The notes beneath the pieces are model-generated. The model made no database searches. It saw nothing but the letters and a program-made list of their open reading frames with translations, and was not told where the DNA came from. Below, piece by piece: positions 9,085 through 17,105 of a DNA stretch of 64,000 nt. Each line of letters begins with the position of its first letter. The first letter of the stretch is position 1. Origin of the DNA: Egbenema bharatensis (GTDB lineage Bacteria; Cyanobacteriota; Cyanobacteriia; Elainellales; Elainellaceae); the NCBI RefSeq assembly GCF_048077055.1, contig NZ_CP182236.1, positions 992,001 through 1,056,000 on the forward strand, written 5' to 3'. Both the position numbers and the translations under genes were made by a program.

Positions 9085-9956
9085 TGATTTCTTCACAATC
9101 CACGGCCCATTCTTCCACGAACTCTACGGTTCATCTGTCCATCCAGAATGTTTCTAAAGTCTTTCCGGGTCAGCGGGATTGGATGAGCAAGCTGCGAGGA
9201 CGTTCCTCAGCGGATTTTGTCGCTCTAGAGGACATCAATCTGGAGATTGAGCCGAATACCTTTGTTTCGATTATTGGCCCGTCTGGATGCGGTAAATCGA
9301 CACTCCTCAATATCCTGGCTGGTTTGTCTCAACCGACGACTGGATCAGTGGCGATGAACGGTGTGCCGATTACCAAACCCGGCCCCGATCGCGGTGTCGT
9401 GTTCCAAAACTACGGCTTAATGCCCTGGATGACGGTACTGGAAAATATCCGATTTGCGATCGAAACCGTGAATCCGAAATTGCCGCTTTCACGACAGAAA
9501 ACGATCGCCCAGGAATATATCGAATTAGTTGGACTGCACGGAGCGGAAGGTAAACATCCCCATGAACTATCGGGCGGTATGCGGCAGCGGGTAGGGATCG
9601 CTCGTGCCCTGGCAATTAATCCGCAAATCTTGCTGATGGATGAACCCTTTGGGGCGCTGGATGCCCTGACGCGAGGCTTCTTGCAGGATGAGGTGGAGCG
9701 GATTTGGGAACAGCAGCGGAAAACGGTGGTTTTGATCACCCACAGCATTGAGGAAGCTCTCTTGCTGTCCGACAAAATTGTGATGATGACCCGTGGTCCG
9801 GCGGCTCGCATTGCCAAAATTTTGGATGTTCCCTTTGCCCGTCCTCGCCATCGAGAAACGCTGGATCAGCATCCTGCCTATCACGAGCTAAAAGCAGAAA
9901 TGGAATTGCACTTGACCAAGGAAACGCGCGCCGTTGAAGAAGCCCGGATCAAGTAG
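9081..9956 (+). CDS. cynD: cyanate ABC transporter ATP-binding protein
   Basis: About 291 residues from the ATG at 9081 that overlaps the cynB stop; a longer in-frame reading from 8961 would lie inside cynB. It is a NrtD/SsuB/TauB-type ATPase with Walker A GPSGCGKST, a Q-loop, signature LSGGMRQRV, Walker B ILLMDEPFGALD and the switch His in LITHSIEEALLL. It hydrolyses ATP for CynAB transport. The TAG stop is the first triplet of a 57-bp repeat unit that fills the gap to cynS. Confidence 0.92.
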   Translation: MMISSQSTAHSSTNSTVHLSIQNVSKVFPGQRDWMSKLRGRSSADFVALEDINLEIEPNTFVSIIGPSGCGKSTLLNILAGLSQPTTGSVAMNGVPITKPGPDRGVVFQNYGLMPWMTVLENIRFAIETVNPKLPLSRQKTIAQEYIELVGLHGAEGKHPHELSGGMRQRVGIARALAINPQILLMDEPFGALDALTRGFLQDEVERIWEQQRKTVVLITHSIEEALLLSDKIVMMTRGPAARIAKILDVPFARPRHRETLDQHPAYHELKAEMELHLTKETRAVEEARIK

Positions 9957-10095
9957 GGGTAGGCGAGTCACTCTGGGCGGGCAAGATGCCCACTCCACAA
10001 GAAATTCAGTTAGGGGTAGGCGAGTCACTCTGGGCGGGCAGGATGCCTACCTCACAAGAGATTCAGCAAAAGTAGGGTGGGCACTGCCCACCAAA
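9954..10095. repeat. 57-bp tandem repeat between cynD and cynS
   Basis: Two near-identical units begin TAGGGGTAGGCGAGTCACTC at 9954 and 10011, each containing a GGGCGGGCAAGATGCC palindrome core and CACAAGA. A shorter third fragment (GGTGGGCACTGCCCACC hairpin, about 10076-10094) follows. The first TAG is the cynD stop codon. The tract lies inside an operon and could form stable mRNA hairpins between cynD and cynS. Confidence 0.8.
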
Positions 10096-10126
10096 AGTGG
10101 AATTTGTACTTTAGAAGGAGAGAATC

Positions 10127-10576
10127 ATGCCAGGAATTGAACTTCCAGAAATTACCAAAAAGCTGCTAGCTGCCAAAGAAGCCAAGGGCGTGAGCTTTTC
10201 TGACCTGGAAGCTGCCGTTGGACGCGACGAGGTGTGGATTGCAGCCGTGATTTACCGTCAGGCCAGCGCATCCGAGGAAGAAGCCACCAAAATTGTGAAT
10301 GCTTTGGGCTTGGGAGGAGACATTGCCTCAGAACTCATGGCTTGTCCAGTGAAAGGTTTAGGGCCACTCGTTCCCACGGATCCCTTGATCTATCGCTTCT
10401 ACGAAATCATGCAGGTGTATGGCATGCCGATCAAAGACGTGGTTCACGAAAAGTTTGGCGATGGCATCATGAGCGCGATCGACTTCACTATCGACGTTGA
10501 GAAAGAAGAAGATCCCAAGGGCGATCGGGTCAAAATCATCATGAGCGGCAAATTCCTACCCTACAAAAAATGGTAA
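10127..10576 (+). CDS. cynS: cyanate hydratase (cyanase)
   Basis: 149 residues, full length for the family. Cyanase converts cyanate and bicarbonate to ammonia and CO2, supplying nitrogen and removing toxic cyanate. The catalytic triad is visible as Arg90 and Glu93 (LIYRFYEIMQ) and Ser116 (IMSAIDF), matching E. coli Arg96, Glu99 and Ser122 with a constant offset of six. The N-terminal helical domain (LPEITKKLLAAKEAKG) is also typical. A strong ribosome-binding site (AAGGAGAG) lies upstream. It follows cynABD across 170 bp of repeats, the usual cyanobacterial order. Ammonium-responsive NtcA control is expected, but I found no GTA-N8-TAC box in this gap or ahead of cynA. Confidence 0.97.
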   Translation: MPGIELPEITKKLLAAKEAKGVSFSDLEAAVGRDEVWIAAVIYRQASASEEEATKIVNALGLGGDIASELMACPVKGLGPLVPTDPLIYRFYEIMQVYGMPIKDVVHEKFGDGIMSAIDFTIDVEKEEDPKGDRVKIIMSGKFLPYKKW

Positions 10577-10597
10577 GCTCCGCCCCTGCCATTGCCA

Positions 10598-10800
10598 TTA
10601 AGCATCCTTAATCCATTAACCTCTTGTGGGGTGGGCATCTTGCCCGCCCAGTCAGCAAGGTAGATTAATTGGCAAGTTATCTAATTCACGATCCTAAGCA
10701 TCCTTAATCCATTAACCTCTTGTGGGGTGGGCATCTTGCCCGCCCCTTCCCTCAACCCTCAAACAACCTTTTTGTGGGGTGGGCATCTCGCCTGCCCCTT
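10598..10800. repeat. palindromic element copy 2 plus partial tandem copies
   Basis: A full element spans about 10598-10695, with core GTGGGCATCTTGCCCGCCC and right end TCTAATTCACGATCC. It is followed directly by a repeat of its own left half (AAGCATCCTTAATCC onward, 10696-10745) and a third core (about 10772-10800, slightly diverged). Such piling up suggests slippage or repeated insertion at one site downstream of cynS. No gene is visible in 10577-10838. Confidence 0.75.
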
Positions 10801-10838
10801 CCCCAAACCATAATACTCATCAGCCCTCCCCAAGTACC

Positions 10839-10979
10839 ATGAAACGATCGCTTCCTCTCACCCCAAAACAGAAAGCAGAGATTGTAAGCTGGATTCAGTA
10901 CATCACTGTGGTGCTAGCTTTTATCGGATTGTGGCAACTACTGTCCGGTGGATTAACCGCGATCGATCGTTGGCTATAG
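10839..10979 (+). CDS. small single-pass membrane protein, hypothetical
   Basis: 46 residues from the ATG at 10839: a basic, proline-containing N-terminus (KRSLPLTPKQKAEIV) then one hydrophobic helix (ITVVLAFIGLWQLLSGG). The longer in-frame reading from 10722 runs through dispersed repeats and is not believable. I do not recognise a named family. The clean amphipathic-plus-TM layout, with coding-like sequence only after the repeats end, is the main support. A small thylakoid or plasma-membrane protein is plausible. Confidence 0.5.
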   Translation: MKRSLPLTPKQKAEIVSWIQYITVVLAFIGLWQLLSGGLTAIDRWL

Positions 10980-10998
10980 ACCCTTTAGACCAAACGCA

Positions 10999-11053
10999 GT
11001 CAGGGCGCACTGCTGTGCGCCCCGATCAGGAATGTTATTTTTCCGCATACCCC
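10999..11053. repeat. dispersed GGGCGCACTGCTGTGCGCCC hairpin repeat
   Basis: A perfect-stem hairpin at about 11003-11023 is followed by a conserved tail (GTTATTTTTCCGCATACCCC). The same hairpin, often with the tail, recurs near 32403, 36775, 52140 and 59040. Confidence 0.7.
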
Positions 11054-11147
11054 AAAGCTGTAACTAAACCATTATCTTCCCTGAGTGGGACACTTCGCCC
11101 AACCGTGCAACTCAGCATTGACGCAGCCGATCTTGCCTGATGCTGGG

Positions 11148-11522
11148 TTAGTCTCCCGATCCAAAGGGATCCGCATCTCCCATATCAAAGCTAATGGAAG
11201 TAGAGCCTCGGATGCTGGATTCTAGTTCCATGCGTTGCTCCATCCGCCGCAGGAAATACCCCGTCATCATTGCGGAAGCCAACAAACCCGCTAGGTTTTC
11301 TCGATCGGTTGTCACCTGGACATTGAAGGCTTCTGAAGGCAACACGCCAACCAATCCTTGAACGTTTTGAGAGATAATCTGTTTGATCTCAGGGCTAACA
11401 GATTTAGCAACTCTTGCCAAAACTTCAGGAGATTGGTGCTGAAGATACTTCAACAACTGATTCGCCTGACCCTCTTCGATCTCACCACCGAAGAATTCAA
11501 AATTGTCAGGGTTAAAAACCAT
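11148..11522 (-). CDS. DUF760 domain protein
   Basis: 124 residues matching the cyanobacterial and plastid DUF760 family: NQLLKYLQHQSPEVLARVAKSVSPEIKQIISQNVQGLVGVLP, then a Met-rich helical segment (LLASAMMTGYFLRRMEQRMELE). The function of the family is not established in cyanobacteria. The protein is acidic and soluble with a disordered DxGDADPFGSGD tail. ATG at 11522. It is transcribed alone, 140 bp downstream of scpB on the same strand. Confidence 0.85.
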   Translation of the reverse strand: MVFNPDNFEFFGGEIEEGQANQLLKYLQHQSPEVLARVAKSVSPEIKQIISQNVQGLVGVLPSEAFNVQVTTDRENLAGLLASAMMTGYFLRRMEQRMELESSIRGSTSISFDMGDADPFGSGD

Positions 11523-11662
11523 AGTCGCTTTGGATTCCTAAAAAATATTACAGATATCTTAGTCTATTGTGACATTGATACTGACTGGTGTAACCAGGTA
11601 TTCCTAACTTAGCATCCCGACCCAACAATCGCACACCCCATAAGTACGGAAGTGACAGTAGG

Positions 11663-12172
11663 TTAATTCTGCTGAACGGAAGGAACAGAGGGGCTGGGTA
11701 GCTGATCCACCTGGAAGTATTGGTAAAACTTATCTGTTACCTGAACCCAGGAGGATCGCCCATCGGATTGTCTACGTTTCTTAATAAAACCCAGACTGAC
11801 TAATTCCTGAACGTGCTGATACGCTCCCGATCCTCGTAGTTCAACCAGAGCGGTCTGGGTGATGGGGCCCTTCAGGGCGATCGCTGCCAGGGTGCGCAAA
11901 GCCCCTACCCCCAGATCGACGGGAACCAGGGTTTGCACCAGGTCTTGATAGGGTTCCCGAAGCTGCAAGCAATAGCCATCACGGGTTTCCACCACTTCCA
12001 GCGCACTATCTCGATGGGCATAGTCGGCCATTAGTTCAATCAGCCCTTCTTCAATCAAGTCTCGATCGCACCGAGCATACTCCGCTAACTTGGCGATCGT
12101 CAGAGGTTGCGCTTTCAGGTAAAGAATGGCTTCAATTCGACTGGCAATACGCGACATTACAGCAGATACCAT
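11663..12172 (-). CDS. scpB: segregation and condensation protein B
   Basis: 169 residues, near the usual ScpB length. ScpB dimers bind ScpA and SMC to form the bacterial condensin. Two winged-helix domains are visible: IEAILYLKAQPLTIAKLAEYA near residue 12 and ALRTLAAIALKGPITQTALVELRGSGAYQHVQELVSLGFI in the middle, which is the family signature. ATGs at 12172 and 12157 are both possible; GAGGTC lies upstream of the first. The proline and serine tail is not conserved. Confidence 0.93.
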   Translation of the reverse strand: MVSAVMSRIASRIEAILYLKAQPLTIAKLAEYARCDRDLIEEGLIELMADYAHRDSALEVVETRDGYCLQLREPYQDLVQTLVPVDLGVGALRTLAAIALKGPITQTALVELRGSGAYQHVQELVSLGFIKKRRQSDGRSSWVQVTDKFYQYFQVDQLPSPSVPSVQQN

Positions 12173-12289
12173 CGGTTGACCTCTATGACCTCTATTCTCT
12201 CAATCTGACGTGGATCTGTAAGCAGACTATGGAAGCAGGGTATGGCAGAATGCCTCTGAGTGTACTGTATGTTGCTTTAAACAGCACAC

Positions 12290-12465
12290 TTGATTCAGAA
12301 GGACGGGCAAGATGCCTATCCCACAAGAAACAACTCGCGGGCAGGTAAGATGCCTGCGCTCAGGACGGGCAGGATGCCCATCCCACAAGAAACAACTCGC
12401 GGGCAGGTAAGATGCCTGCGCTACGGTTATTTCACTCCCAACTCCCGACTCCCGACTCCCCCTCG
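12290..12465. repeat. 62-bp composite tandem repeat plus heptamer array
   Basis: Two copies of a 62-bp unit (12301-12362 and 12363-12424) each join a GGACGGGCAAGATGCC / CCCACAAGAA palindrome core to a second core, GCGGGCAGGTAAGATGCCTG. A short ACTCCCA/ACTCCCG heptamer array follows at about 12434-12462. The 340-bp gap between scpB and the ABC ATPase holds nothing else I can support. Confidence 0.8.
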
Positions 12466-12512
12466 CCAAGCAAGAGCCTGCGCTACGGAAATGCGGTTTT
12501 AATCAGGCAGTT

Positions 12513-13364
12513 TTAATCTAAATTCCGTCCGGTCAATTCTACGAAAATGTCTTCCAGATTGGATGGACGAATCATCATTCCGGTTTTGTCGGGTTGCTGT
12601 TCTAAGTAAGCACTGGCATCCTGCATCGTCGGGAAAAAGTGATAGTCCCAGCGATCGCCATCTTGCTTCATCAGTAAACCCTCACCGTGCCGCTGGCGCA
12701 GTTCGTCCAAAGTGCCCAATTCGATCAGCTTGCCACTGTCCATGATGCCGATGCGATGGCACAGGTACTCCACCTCTTCCATGTAGTGGGTGGTCAATAA
12801 AATCGTCATTCCCTGCTGATTCAAACCCTTGATAATCTCCCAGAGGCGACGACGGGTTTGAGGATCTAGCCCGACCGTTGGTTCATCTAAAAACAAAATT
12901 TGCGGCTGATGCAGCAGGGCCCGGGCAATCTGCAACCGTCGTTTCATACCGCCGGAGAGGGTTTTCACCAGATCATCGCGGCGATCGAGCAGTTCCACAT
13001 ACTCTAGCCAGCGAATAATTTCTTTTTTCCGCCGGTCTTTGGGAATATGGTGCATGCGCCCATGAAATTCCATATTTTCCCAGACGGTGAGATCCATATC
13101 TACACTGGTCTGTTGCAGCACGACCCCAATTTGCTTTTTGACCCCAAAGGGTTGACGAATCACATCATACCCAGCCACTACAATTTCTCCCTGAGTCGGC
13201 TGAGTCAGCGTCGTGAGCATCCGAATCGTCGTCGATTTGCCCGCTCCATTGGGCCCCAGTAAGCCAAAGACTTCTCCGGGTTCAATGGTGAGGGAGAGGT
13301 CATTCACCACATGAACATTGCTATAGACCTTATGAACACTTTCAATCGCAACGGCGGCAGTCAT
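12513..13364 (-). CDS. ABC transporter ATP-binding protein (DrrA/NodI-like exporter type)
   Basis: 283 residues: Walker A GPNGAGKST, Q-loop, signature LSGGMKRRLQIARAL, Walker B ILFLDEPTVGLD, switch His LLTTHYMEE, and the C-terminal extension ending PSNLEDIFVELTGRNL that marks the DrrA / ABC-2 exporter class. It energises an ABC-2 type permease exporting lipids or small molecules. No permease gene adjoins it here, so its partner is elsewhere. ATG at 13364; no strong ribosome-binding site is visible. Confidence 0.9.
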   Translation of the reverse strand: MTAAVAIESVHKVYSNVHVVNDLSLTIEPGEVFGLLGPNGAGKSTTIRMLTTLTQPTQGEIVVAGYDVIRQPFGVKKQIGVVLQQTSVDMDLTVWENMEFHGRMHHIPKDRRKKEIIRWLEYVELLDRRDDLVKTLSGGMKRRLQIARALLHQPQILFLDEPTVGLDPQTRRRLWEIIKGLNQQGMTILLTTHYMEEVEYLCHRIGIMDSGKLIELGTLDELRQRHGEGLLMKQDGDRWDYHFFPTMQDASAYLEQQPDKTGMMIRPSNLEDIFVELTGRNLD

Positions 13365-13605
13365 ACTTACCAGGTAAATAATATCGAGAGAACCTTGATC
13401 TCAAGTTACAATAGCCCGATCGTTTCTGCATAGCTATCTGCATAGCTAGTGGGCCCAGCCAGAAAGGATCGCAATTGGGCCAAAGCTCCATTTGTCCATT
13501 AAAGATTTTTTCACTATCTTGCGTTAGATTAAATCTTTCCGGAGCCGCCAAAGTAACCCTTAGTTCAGGCGGTATAAGAAAGAAAGCAGTTTCTGTAACA
13601 AGGTC

Positions 13606-13797
13606 ATGGTTCGCTGGCTTGCCGTTCATGCAACGGTCATATTTCACGCAATTGCCCTCACGGTTGCGATCGCCCTGGTTTCCCAGTTGAAGTCCGATCA
13701 GCCCATGCTGCGTCTCAGCTTCAATCGGCGACCGCTCCTCCAAATTCCGCCTGCTCCTCCATCTCAAAATCCTGCTTCAAACGAGCCGGGACTGTAA
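13606..13797 (+). CDS. putative small membrane protein overlapping the alkyltransferase-like gene
   Basis: 63 residues: one hydrophobic helix (VIFHAIALTVAIALVSQL) then a proline-rich tail. A TATAAG sequence lies about 30 bases upstream of the ATG. Its last 77 bases overlap, on the opposite strand, the non-conserved tail of the alkyltransferase-like gene. I do not recognise a family. The signal-anchor layout favours a gene, but a chance reading is not excluded. Confidence 0.35.
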   Translation: MVRWLAVHATVIFHAIALTVAIALVSQLKSDQPMLRLSFNRRPLLQIPPAPPSQNPASNEPGL

Positions 13798-14143
13798 CGA
13801 ACCGAGAGGGTAAGGCAGATGGGGCTGGCGGGTCTGGCCACCACTGGTATTTGCGTAAATCGATTTTTCCCTTTTTGCTAAATAAAATATTTTCCTGCTC
13901 CAATAGCGATCGCTGTAAGTCATCGCTGCCCTGTCGGAAGGGAGATTGGGAAATTTCTCCTTTGGCATTAATGACCCGATGCCAGGGAACGTCTGAATGG
14001 CTCATGTCAACCCGGTAAAGGGCGTATCCCACCAGCCTGGCCCGGCGCGGTAAGTTCGCTAACTCTGCCACCTGACCATAGGTTGCTACTTTGCCGTAGG
14101 GAATCTGCCGCACCACTTCATAGATCGCCTCATACACAGACAC
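13721..14143 (-). CDS. alkyltransferase-like protein (MGMT family, Trp in place of catalytic Cys)
   Basis: 140 residues starting at GTG (14143). It has the MGMT C-terminal fold: IPYGKVATYGQVAELANLPRRARLVGYAL, then VPWHRVINAKGEIS. The active-site PCHRV of O6-methylguanine methyltransferases is PWHRV here (Trp54), the hallmark of ATL proteins. These bind O6-alkylguanine without repairing it and hand the lesion to nucleotide excision repair. The core ends near DLRKYQWWP; the final 27 residues are extra and may reflect a lost stop. The N-terminal Ada domain is absent, as usual for ATLs. Confidence 0.9.
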   Translation of the reverse strand: MSVYEAIYEVVRQIPYGKVATYGQVAELANLPRRARLVGYALYRVDMSHSDVPWHRVINAKGEISQSPFRQGSDDLQRSLLEQENILFSKKGKIDLRKYQWWPDPPAPSALPSRFVTVPARLKQDFEMEEQAEFGGAVAD

Positions 14144-14274
14144 AGACTGCTCCTATGCCCTCATCGCCTAAACTGAACGGTATCTCTGGCTAAACTTAAC
14201 GTGACTTCATATCCTCCTATGCACTAGGATAATTAACCTTGGTATGCTCAAGGTAGCTTTGGTAAATCAGTATT

Positions 14275-15132
14275 GTGGCACAGGCTTCTCCCCCCCTTCG
14301 GCAATTCATTCATCGGCTCTGGCAATTCCTCGACTCTTTGCTGGACTCTTCCGCCTATCGAATAGTGGCGCGGCGGCTAGAGGCATCCAGGGGTTGGCTG
14401 TTGGCTCTGGCAGTGCTGCTGCTGCTGTACCTGTGGAATTGGCCGCTGGTGGTATCCGGGGGAGTGGGTCTGGGAATAATGCTGGCGGTTTATCTGGTGC
14501 AGCAAGGCCAGTGGCAATTGCCGTCCGTGGAGTGGCATCGATTCTGGAGCCGATCGAACCGACCCTTCACTCTATCGGTAATCAGTGGCGTGGTGGGCTG
14601 CTTCAGCACCTATGTGTCGATCGCCATCTGGCAGGAGGCAGGGGGTTCCTGGGTGGCGAAGGGGATGATTCTGGAAGGAATAGGGATTTTGCTAATCCTG
14701 GGTTTGCTGGTCTGGCAAATGGTGATCAAACCGCTGATCGATCGTCCTGATCTGAAGCCAGAACCTGCTTCCAATTCCCTCTTGACTGAGTTAGCAAATC
14801 CTGACCCACTGCTGCGGTTGATTGCGATTCGGCGGATCACTCAACAAATTATCGCTTCCCCTCACTCCACGGTTCACCCGAATGCATCACCGGATCAGTT
14901 GACTCCTACCCAGACTGCGGACTGCTTTCGGCTGATGCTGAACCGCGAAACAGAGCCGATCGTCTGTCGCGCCTTAGTCGAGAGTTTACAACTTTTAAAG
15001 CAATCTTCTCCCCAAGCCTCCAGTTCAGCTTCCTCAACTGCTAAAACTACTCGATCGCCCCAACTCCAGGGCAGTTCGACCCAGCCCTTTGCACCCAAAA
15101 TCAGCGAAAAGGCTCAAGTCGATCCAACCTGA
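14275..15132 (+). CDS. hypothetical cyanobacterial membrane protein
   Basis: 285 residues starting at GTG (14275) with MAQASPPLRQF. Four hydrophobic segments lie at about residues 42-80 (two), 100-120 and 130-150, followed by a soluble helical region (LLTELANPDPLLRLIAIRRITQQII) that resembles a short armadillo/HEAT-like stretch, and a Ser/Gln-rich disordered tail. I do not recognise a named family with certainty; similar cyanobacterial proteins are annotated as armadillo-type fold proteins. No good ribosome-binding site. It converges on the SLH lipoprotein gene. Confidence 0.65.
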   Translation: MAQASPPLRQFIHRLWQFLDSLLDSSAYRIVARRLEASRGWLLALAVLLLLYLWNWPLVVSGGVGLGIMLAVYLVQQGQWQLPSVEWHRFWSRSNRPFTLSVISGVVGCFSTYVSIAIWQEAGGSWVAKGMILEGIGILLILGLLVWQMVIKPLIDRPDLKPEPASNSLLTELANPDPLLRLIAIRRITQQIIASPHSTVHPNASPDQLTPTQTADCFRLMLNRETEPIVCRALVESLQLLKQSSPQASSSASSTAKTTRSPQLQGSSTQPFAPKISEKAQVDPT

Positions 15133-15148
15133 ATTCTGGGTGTTACTC

Positions 15149-16459
15149 TCAATCTGAACTGGCTTGCCGATTGGAAGACAGGGCATCCTGGGCAGAAAGT
15201 CCATTTCCCTGGGAGCCAAAGAACCACAGAGCGGCAGCCGCTTCGGCGCGGGAAACCGATCGCTGCGGCTGGAACAGGGTGGTGTAGCCAAAGGCGCGAC
15301 GGATGTTGGACAGATCCCCGTTCTGGTAATCCGCAAGTACGGCGCGGAGGGCTTCTGGGCTAATGCGGGGGGCATCTTGAAAGCCCCAGGTTTGCTGGAC
15401 TGCGTCGATCGAGGCATTGGGTAAAGCCTGTCGGGAGTCGATCGGGGCTTTCCAGAGCACCATATCCTCACGGGTCAGGGGGGCATCGGGACGGAAGGTG
15501 ACGGCAGTGGTATTGCCGGAGAGAGAACTGGGAATTAAGCCAGCATTGGCTAACCCCTGGATCGCCCCAAAATCTGGATCATCCGTTGAAACATCCTGAA
15601 AGGCGGGTTGATCCGTCGAACTGCCCAACCGGATCTTGCGGGAAGGCTGATTGGCGTAAATCAAGTTATTGGACTCTACTAACCAGCGGGCATATTCCCG
15701 ACGGGTAATCTCCTGATTCGGGTTAAACTCATTCCCCTCCACCGACAAAGCACCCAATTGCCGCAAATCGGTAATGTAAGGCTGAAGTTCTGCGGGGGCT
15801 TGCTCTAGATCCGCCAAGTTCGGTGCAGCTGATTCAGGGGCAGGGGTGGCTGGATTCGTTGCCGCATCGCTGGTAGCCGGACGATCGGTGAACTGGTAAT
15901 TGATCGTAAATTCGGTCGCCTCCAGGTTATTTTCTGATGCTCTGGAGGGTGCGATCGCCACCGTCACGCGCAAATTGTCTCTGGTTGCCGATACGACTGA
16001 TGCGGAGTTGGCTGACTCATTGGATGACTCAACAAGCTGCCAGCCCTCTTCCTGAAATTGCGACTGGTAAAACTGCTCCACCTGACCACGATCGTCTGTT
16101 GTACGCCAGCGGGTTTGCCCGATCGAGGCTGAATGGCCCGGCTCTGAGCCACCCGGTTGGGGGAAGGATGCGATCAGTGCTGCGTTCGGGTAAGCCGGAA
16201 TTTCACCCGGAAAACTTCCCGGCAACTGCACACTGTCCGGACTGGGGCGATCGGCCGGGGTTGGAGTCGCCTCGGTATCAGTCGTTTCTCCGTCCCCTGG
16301 CTCTCTGCCGCCCAACAAAGTCGGGTTATTGTTCAGAGCTGGATCTGCTTCAAGCGATCGCTCCAGATTGGTTGTCCAGGCTCCATTGGCGCAAGACGTT
16401 AGGGCAAAACTAACCGCAACCCCAGTCAATAAAGAAATTTTCTTCCGAGGAACTAACAC
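15149..16459 (-). CDS. SLH-domain lipoprotein
   Basis: About 436 residues. The start is taken as the GTG at 16459, giving a basic N-terminus and hydrophobic core ending in lipobox ALTSC; a TTG at 16483 would add eight residues. A Pro/Thr-rich linker follows, then a DUF-like beta region (IGQTRWRTTDDRGQVEQFYQSQFQEEGW), and two S-layer homology segments (about residues 230-290 and 300-400: EITRREYARWLVESNN, LTREDMVLWKAP, VSRAEAAAALW). SLH proteins of cyanobacteria bind peptidoglycan-linked polymers at the outer-membrane interface. Anchoring at the cell envelope is inferred; the specific role is unknown. Confidence 0.82.
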   Translation of the reverse strand: MLVPRKKISLLTGVAVSFALTSCANGAWTTNLERSLEADPALNNNPTLLGGREPGDGETTDTEATPTPADRPSPDSVQLPGSFPGEIPAYPNAALIASFPQPGGSEPGHSASIGQTRWRTTDDRGQVEQFYQSQFQEEGWQLVESSNESANSASVVSATRDNLRVTVAIAPSRASENNLEATEFTINYQFTDRPATSDAATNPATPAPESAAPNLADLEQAPAELQPYITDLRQLGALSVEGNEFNPNQEITRREYARWLVESNNLIYANQPSRKIRLGSSTDQPAFQDVSTDDPDFGAIQGLANAGLIPSSLSGNTTAVTFRPDAPLTREDMVLWKAPIDSRQALPNASIDAVQQTWGFQDAPRISPEALRAVLADYQNGDLSNIRRAFGYTTLFQPQRSVSRAEAAAALWFFGSQGNGLSAQDALSSNRQASSD

Positions 16460-16540
16460 AGGCAACTCACAGCGCGAGATCAAAACTATCTACATCTCTA
16501 CGCTAGCGCACGGAAAGAACATTGTTTTATGCTCTCAGTT

Positions 16541-17053
16541 TTATGCTTTCAGGCGCGGATCATCATCAGGGTTGATATAGTTCACTTCCCACGGCCCAAC
16601 GGAGGTTAGTTGAATCACCGTGTCCCCTTCTGCGATCGCATAGTGGCGAAATTCTGGCGGCATCGATACATAGCTGCCCGGTTCCAGGGTTTCTGTAGTG
16701 GCTCGATTCAGTTCATCTCCGGTTCCCAGTTGAAATAAACCAGAGATGGCCGTAACGCGCTCCACTCCCGGATGCCAGTGGGGAGAGATGTAGAAATCAT
16801 CCGGCATCCGAATTCGCATGGTAAAGACTCCCAGTTCGCTGGGACTTCCCTCTAGTAGGGCAACTTCTGCACCGGGTTCCAGGGAAGGGGGAGCGGCTTG
16901 CCATTCAACGGTTTCTGGGAAATAAAGCAGCCGTTGCTCGGGGCCACGGTCAACAATTCCGGCGGCTAAGTTGTCCTGGGCTTGCAATAGACCTGGAATC
17001 AGTAGGGCGAATAGTAATGCACCAATGAATAGAAGTGACGATAAGGCTTTCAT
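16541..17053 (-). CDS. secreted cupin-domain protein
   Basis: 170 residues from the ATG at 17053, which has AAGGAG seven bases upstream; an in-frame start 45 bases earlier lacks this. A Sec signal peptide (ALSSLLFIGALLFALLIPGLLQAQ) precedes one cupin barrel with the metal ligands HWHPGVERVT and a later PEFRHYA His. The protein is probably periplasmic, binding a metal and a small molecule. It is paralogous in design to the cupin at 21073 and is the last gene of a co-directional block with methyltransferases and a hydrolase. Confidence 0.85.
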   Translation of the reverse strand: MKALSSLLFIGALLFALLIPGLLQAQDNLAAGIVDRGPEQRLLYFPETVEWQAAPPSLEPGAEVALLEGSPSELGVFTMRIRMPDDFYISPHWHPGVERVTAISGLFQLGTGDELNRATTETLEPGSYVSMPPEFRHYAIAEGDTVIQLTSVGPWEVNYINPDDDPRLKA

Positions 17054-17105
17054 GGGAATTCTCCTTAGTGACGTTTCAAAAGAGTCAGCCCGTCTCAATT
17101 CATCT

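Noticed and set aside
10722..10838. Upstream extension of the 46-residue membrane protein
   Set aside because: The added residues are translated dispersed repeat sequence.
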